Shown here: in pieces, positions 60,657-64,000 of the stretch
Numbering within the stretch: the stretch's first letter is position 1
Layout: each line of letters opens with the position of its first letter
The notes under the pieces: model-generated
Databases searched by the model: none
Seen by the model: only the letters and a program-made list of their open reading frames with translations
Told to the model about the DNA's origin: nothing
Position numbers and translations under genes: made by a program
NCBI RefSeq assembly: GCF_003596405.1
Contig: NZ_QYUR01000006.1
Coordinates: 744,001 to 808,000 of the forward strand
From: Pseudomonas cavernicola
GTDB taxonomy: Bacteria > Pseudomonadota > Gammaproteobacteria > Pseudomonadales > Pseudomonadaceae
DNA: 64,000 nt
Reading direction: 5' to 3'

Positions 60657-61472
60657 ATGCAGCCCATGCTGAATATCGCGCTGCGCGCAGCCCGCAGCGC
60701 CGCAGAACTGATTTTCCGCTCCATCGAGCGCCTGGACGTCATCTCGGTCGACGAGAAAGATGCCAAGGATTACGTGACCGAGGTCGATCGCGCCGCCGAG
60801 CAGAGCATCATCGCCGCGCTGCGCAAAGCCTATCCCACCCATAGCTTCCTCGGCGAAGAAGGCGGCCTGATCGAAGGCAGCGGTGATGGCGCCGACTACC
60901 TGTGGATCATCGACCCGCTCGACGGCACTACTAACTTCGTGCGCGGTGTGCCGCACTTTGCCGTCAGCATCGCCTGCAAATACCGCGGCCGCCTGGAGCA
61001 CGCAGTCGTGCTCGACCCGGTTCGCCAGGAAGAATTTACCGCCAGCCGCGGCCGCGGCGCCGCACTCAATGGTCGTCGCCTGCGCGTAAGCCCACGCAAG
61101 AGCCTGGAAGGCGCGCTGATCGGTACCGGCTTCCCGTTCCGCGATAGCCAGATCGACAACCTGGACAACTACCTCAACATGTTCCGCAGCCTGGTCGGCC
61201 AGACCGCCGGTATCCGCCGCGCAGGCGCCGCCAGCCTGGATCTAGCCTACGTCGCCGCCGGACGCTTCGATGCATTCTGGGAGTTCGGCCTATCCGAATG
61301 GGACATGGCCGCCGGCGCACTACTTATCCAGGAAGCTGGAGGCCTGGTCAGCGACTTCAGCGGCGGCCACGAATTCCTTGAGAAGGGTCATATCGTTGCA
61401 GGTAACACCAAGTGCTTCAAAGCCGTGCTGACAGCCATCCAGCCACACCTGTCACCTTCGCTGAAACGCTAA
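60657..61472 (+). CDS. suhB: Inositol-1-monophosphatase family protein SuhB
   Basis: SuhB is an inositol monophosphatase homologue that also binds the rRNA antitermination complex. The ATG at 60657 (MQPMLNIALRAARSAAELIF) gives 271 residues with GGTGAAACC just upstream; a longer frame from 60480 is not supported. Metal-binding motifs GEEGG, DPLDGTTNFVRG and WDMAAGALLIQEAGG are intact. TAGAAT at 60616-60621 is a likely -10 box. It is divergent from trmJ and ends in a strong terminator. Confidence 0.97.
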   Translation: MQPMLNIALRAARSAAELIFRSIERLDVISVDEKDAKDYVTEVDRAAEQSIIAALRKAYPTHSFLGEEGGLIEGSGDGADYLWIIDPLDGTTNFVRGVPHFAVSIACKYRGRLEHAVVLDPVRQEEFTASRGRGAALNGRRLRVSPRKSLEGALIGTGFPFRDSQIDNLDNYLNMFRSLVGQTAGIRRAGAASLDLAYVAAGRFDAFWEFGLSEWDMAAGALLIQEAGGLVSDFSGGHEFLEKGHIVAGNTKCFKAVLTAIQPHLSPSLKR

Positions 61473-61490
61473 ATCCGACAGCGAATAAGA

Positions 61491-61517
61491 AACCCGGCCC
61501 AGCGCCGGGTTTTTTCT
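61491..61517 (+). terminator. Terminator of suhB
   Basis: The stem AACCCGGC/GCCGGGTT with a T6 run lies 18 bases after the suhB stop. The 3' end of the group II intron begins 4 bases further on. Confidence 0.88.
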
Positions 61518-61520
61518 ACC

Positions 61521-62200
61521 ATCGGGTAGGAGGCGGGGTCACCCCCGCCGTCCTCCCACACCACCGTACGTACGGTTCCGTATACGGCGGTTCCTGCCTA
61601 CTGACAAACTGCATCAGCGAGCTTGGTTTCGTTCGATGTGTCGCCCGCGTAGTCTAAGCACCCGGACAGGCTCTCGGGACTTCCGGCCCCTACCTCCTGA
61701 TTGTCCAGGCCTCCGTATAAGGGAGCTTGTGCCTGCGACCCGCTCAGAGAGCACACCTGACTATCCGCTCATGGCAGGTTCAGCCCTTCATTGCTCCGGT
61801 TCCGAGCAACTACTACGGCCTCGGCTGACTTCTGCTCGCCCATCCCGTCACCTCACGATGCCGGTAGCACATGGCAGGCGAACAGATCTCCCAGGGTAAT
61901 TCGCGCGACCTTCCTGCTTATGCCTGTCGGATATACGTCGTAGCGTTCCGTGCAAGTATCGGGCTTTGGCAATTATGGCTACCTCACCCTGCTACGCCGC
62001 CTAATCCGCTTCCTGTTCGTCAGGCCAGCAGTTTGCCTTCGGCTTCCTTCAGATTCGCAGTCGCCCGCGACACCCTTGCCTTCAGCTAACACTTCCCCTT
62101 GCCGGGTGTGTAGAGGACTTCCACCTCCAAGTCATCCAGCTCACCACCACAGTGAGCCAGACAGCGCCAGTCACGGCGCTACGCGCCATGCCTGGCGCAC
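61521..62200 (-). mobile_element. Group II (IIC-like) intron without a maturase gene
   Basis: On the minus strand the segment starts GTGCGCC, directly after the T run of the glycine-zipper gene terminator, and ends CCTACCCGAT. Near the end lie a domain V-like hairpin (about 61560-61592, with arms ACCGCC/GGTGGT, GTATACGGAACC in the loop region and CGTACGTACGG) and a domain VI-like stem (GGGAGGACGGCGGGG / CCCCGCCTCCTACCC) with an unpaired A near the 3' end. The start and the insertion after a terminator stem are typical of class C introns. At about 680 bases it has room only for the ribozyme. The exact ends are inferred from consensus. Confidence 0.75.
61769..61843 (-). pseudogene. Remnant of the intron-encoded reverse transcriptase, N-terminus only
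   Basis: The 24-codon stub (GEQKSAEAVVVARNRSNEGL) resembles the start of group II intron reverse transcriptase/maturase proteins and ends in TGA. The rest of that gene is missing, so the intron is a deletion derivative that would need a helper protein. Confidence 0.5.
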
Positions 62201-62203
62201 CAT

Positions 62204-62232
62204 AAAAAAAGCGCCTCGAAAGGCGCATTTTT
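62204..62232. terminator. Terminator of the glycine-zipper gene
   Basis: The stem GCGCCT-cgaa-AGGCGC has A7 on one side (T7 for the minus-strand gene) and a T run on the other. It is the apparent recognition site for the intron, whose 5' end lies 4 bases beyond it. Confidence 0.9.
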
Positions 62233-62245
62233 ATTTGCATCCAAG

Positions 62246-62788
62246 CTACTGAGCAACCTGCCCCAGCACCAACTGCCCTTCTTTGTCGACCGGAATCCGG
62301 GCGCCCGGGTCGCGATCCATACGGACCTGCCCAACCTTACCGTCCAACTCATATTTGACGTTGTAACCCACCAGCTTGTCACTGGTATCGGTCACGGTGT
62401 TGCAGCGCGCTTCAGTAGTGGTGTAAGTGTCGTTGGCCTGCATGTTTTCCTGAACTTTGTTACCGGCATAGCCACCACCAACGGCACCAGCCACGGTGGC
62501 AATCTTCTTGCCAGTGCCACCACCAACCTGGTTTCCGAGCAAGCCACCAGCTACCGCACCTAGCACGCTACCAACAACCTGGTGCTGATCCTTGACCGGT
62601 TTCTGCCGAGTAACGGCGACATCTTTGCAGACCTGACGAGGAGTTTTGATGATTTCCTTGATCGGCTCTACAGCAAGCACTTCAGCGTACTCGGGGCCGC
62701 CACCAACCAAACTGTAAGTAGCCACAGCACCACCGGCGGTAACACCTACCGCACCAAGCACCGCACCAACGAGCATCGACTTGTTCAC
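62246..62788 (-). CDS. Glycine-zipper 2TM domain protein
   Basis: The 180-residue envelope protein has an N-terminal hydrophobic segment (MNKSMLVGAVLGAVGVTAGGAVATYSL, signal or anchor). A glycine-zipper domain follows at about residues 72-108 (VGSVLGAVAGGLLGNQVGGGTGKKIATVAG), then a soluble C-terminal part (QVRMDRDPGARIPV). It is similar in layout to the Rickettsia 17-kDa antigen and SlyB-like proteins of unknown exact role. Two Cys flank the zipper. It follows secF on the same strand with a 127-base gap and its own terminator. Confidence 0.85.
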   Translation of the reverse strand: MNKSMLVGAVLGAVGVTAGGAVATYSLVGGGPEYAEVLAVEPIKEIIKTPRQVCKDVAVTRQKPVKDQHQVVGSVLGAVAGGLLGNQVGGGTGKKIATVAGAVGGGYAGNKVQENMQANDTYTTTEARCNTVTDTSDKLVGYNVKYELDGKVGQVRMDRDPGARIPVDKEGQLVLGQVAQ

Positions 62789-62915
62789 TTGAACCTCCTG
62801 GTTTCACTCAAACAGGCATTTACACGCCTTACTCCTAGCCTTGGAGTCAGCTATACACCCCAAGTTCCCTGCCCATGCCCGCCGTCACGCGACGACCGAG
62901 ATATGCATCACAGCC

Positions 62916-63827
62916 CTAGGGGCGCTCATCGACCTCTTCAGCGGCGACCGGCGGAATCAGGTCCTCGACACCCAAGTTCAGCCAAATCAGCACCACGTTG
63001 GCGATATAGATCGAGGAGTAGGTACCAGCCAGCACACCAATGAACAGAGTTATGGAGAAACCAAACAAGTTATCGCCACCCCACACCAACAAAGCCACGA
63101 TGGCCAGCAGGGTAGAGATAGAGGTCGCCATGGTTCGCAGCAGCGTCTGAGTGGTCGAGATATTGATGTTCTCGATCAAACTGGCTTTACGAAGCACGCG
63201 GAAGTTCTCACGCACCCGGTCAAACACCACGATAGTGTCGTTCAACGAGTAACCGATGATAGCCAGCACCGCAGCCAACACCGTCAGGTCGAAGGTAATT
63301 TGGAAAAACGAAATAATCCCAATCGCAACCACCACGTCATGCACCAACGACACGATGGCGCCGACCGCGAACTTCCACTGAAAGCGAAAAGCCAGGTAGA
63401 GCATGATGCCGCCAAGGGCCAGCAACATACCCAAGCCACCTTGATCGCGCAGCTCCTCCCCCACCTGCGGCCCAACAAATTCGACACGCTTGATCTGCGC
63501 CGGATTGTCCGCGCCAGCCTGGCGTAATGCCGCGGCCACCTGATTGCCCAACTGCGGATCATCACCAGGCATCCGCACCAGCAAATCAGTAGTGGCGCCA
63601 AAGCTCTGCACCACAGCCTCCTCATAGCCAGCCTTGACCAGCTGCTCACGCACCTTGGCGAGATCGGCCGGACGCTCATAGGTCAGCTCGATCAGCGTCC
63701 CCCCGGTAAAGTCCAGGCCAAGGTTGAGCCCCTTGTGGAACAAACTGAACAACGCCAAGGCCGTCAGGAACAGAGTCACGGCGAACGCAACGTTGCGCAC
63801 GCCCATAAAGTTAATCGTACGTTTCAT
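62916..63827 (-). CDS. secF: Preprotein translocase subunit SecF
   Basis: SecF works with SecD to use the proton gradient in late protein export. The 303-residue protein has six membrane segments, a first periplasmic loop, the signature FTGGTLIELTYERPADL and the motif YSLNDTIVVFDRVREN, and ends with the last helices and a short acidic tail. It lies 9 bases after secD. It is complete. Confidence 0.97.
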   Translation of the reverse strand: MKRTINFMGVRNVAFAVTLFLTALALFSLFHKGLNLGLDFTGGTLIELTYERPADLAKVREQLVKAGYEEAVVQSFGATTDLLVRMPGDDPQLGNQVAAALRQAGADNPAQIKRVEFVGPQVGEELRDQGGLGMLLALGGIMLYLAFRFQWKFAVGAIVSLVHDVVVAIGIISFFQITFDLTVLAAVLAIIGYSLNDTIVVFDRVRENFRVLRKASLIENINISTTQTLLRTMATSISTLLAIVALLVWGGDNLFGFSITLFIGVLAGTYSSIYIANVVLIWLNLGVEDLIPPVAAEEVDERP

Positions 63828-63836
63828 AGCCGCCCC

Positions 63837-64000
63837 TTAAACCCACAACTTCTTGAAGTCACGACCACCGAAGATCAGGTTGACCATGCCACGAGTCACC
63901 AAGATGGCGGTGAACATCGAGGTAAAGATGCCGAGCGACATGGTCACCGCGAAGCCTTTAACCGGCCCGGTACCCATAGCGAAGAGAATCCCGCCCACCA
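63837..64000 (-). CDS. secD: Preprotein translocase subunit SecD, C-terminal end only
   Basis: The window contains the last 54 codons of secD. The translated end reads [20 protein letters not shown], followed by a hydrophobic helix and ending [10 protein letters not shown], which matches the last two membrane helices and tail of SecD. The gene continues beyond the window edge and overlaps nothing; secF starts 9 bases after its stop. It is the first gene of the secDF unit as seen here. Confidence 0.95.
   Translation of the reverse strand, partial: VGGILFAMGTGPVKGFAVTMSLGIFTSMFTAILVTRGMVNLIFGGRDFKKLWV

Noticed and set aside
61636..62252. Several overlapping plus-strand frames of 72-100 codons
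   Set aside because: They are antisense to the group II intron RNA. Similar frames are common misannotations of this ribozyme.

Overview
The window is chromosomal DNA of a Pseudomonas-type gammaproteobacterium. The evidence is high GC content with strong third-position bias, the intact rpsP-rimM-trmD-rplS, guaB-guaA, isc-hsc and pilW-rodZ-ispG-hisS-yfgM-bamB-der clusters, and Pseudomonas-like proteins such as the OprC-type copper receptor, MltF and the formate-dependent PurT. Most genes lie on the minus strand and are intact housekeeping genes.

Layout: 0-11.6 kb holds an acyl-CoA thioesterase, the ribosome and tRNA-modification operon, ffh, ypjD, a CNNM/CBS exporter, an SGNH hydrolase, purT, a DUF1289 protein, a gamma-carbonic anhydrase homologue, two NUDIX hydrolases and an L,D-transpeptidase. 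11.95-21.71 kb is a 9.76-kb AT-rich integrative element. 21.7-41 kb resumes host sequence: a CDGSH protein, purL, mltF, tadA, a multicopper oxidase, guaAB, xseA, an M23 peptidase, the oprC copper receptor with a DUF2946 protein, and leuA with a leader peptide. 41-64 kb holds omega-amidase and aminotransferase genes, the der-to-pilW cluster, rlmN, ndk, the complete isc operon, cysE, trmJ, suhB, a group II intron, a glycine-zipper protein, secF and the end of secD.

The main accessory feature is the integrative element. It is bounded by a 19-bp direct repeat (core taaaaacacagtttgtaca) lying over the first codons of a NIF3/YqfO-like gene. It encodes a tyrosine integrase, two putative structured non-coding segments, a Zn-finger-like protein, four tandem overlapping ribbon-helix-helix-like proteins, an SF3-type helicase without an obvious primase domain, a GGTGACA repeat cluster, several unknown proteins, a serine resolvase behind an operator-bearing promoter, and a short CsrA/RsmA-like protein at its right end. 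I see no conjugation or virion genes, so it looks like a small self-replicating integrative element or a satellite. Integration removed the host promoter, ribosome-binding site and ATG of the YqfO-like gene. The element end supplies a new GGAGG and an in-frame TTG, and also an upstream in-frame ATG.

Two smaller insertions sit exactly at transcription terminators. A 185-bp MITE-like element with 19-bp terminal inverted repeats and a 12-bp target duplication has split the leuA terminator. An approximately 680-nt group II (IIC-like) intron with a deleted maturase gene lies directly after the terminator of the glycine-zipper gene.
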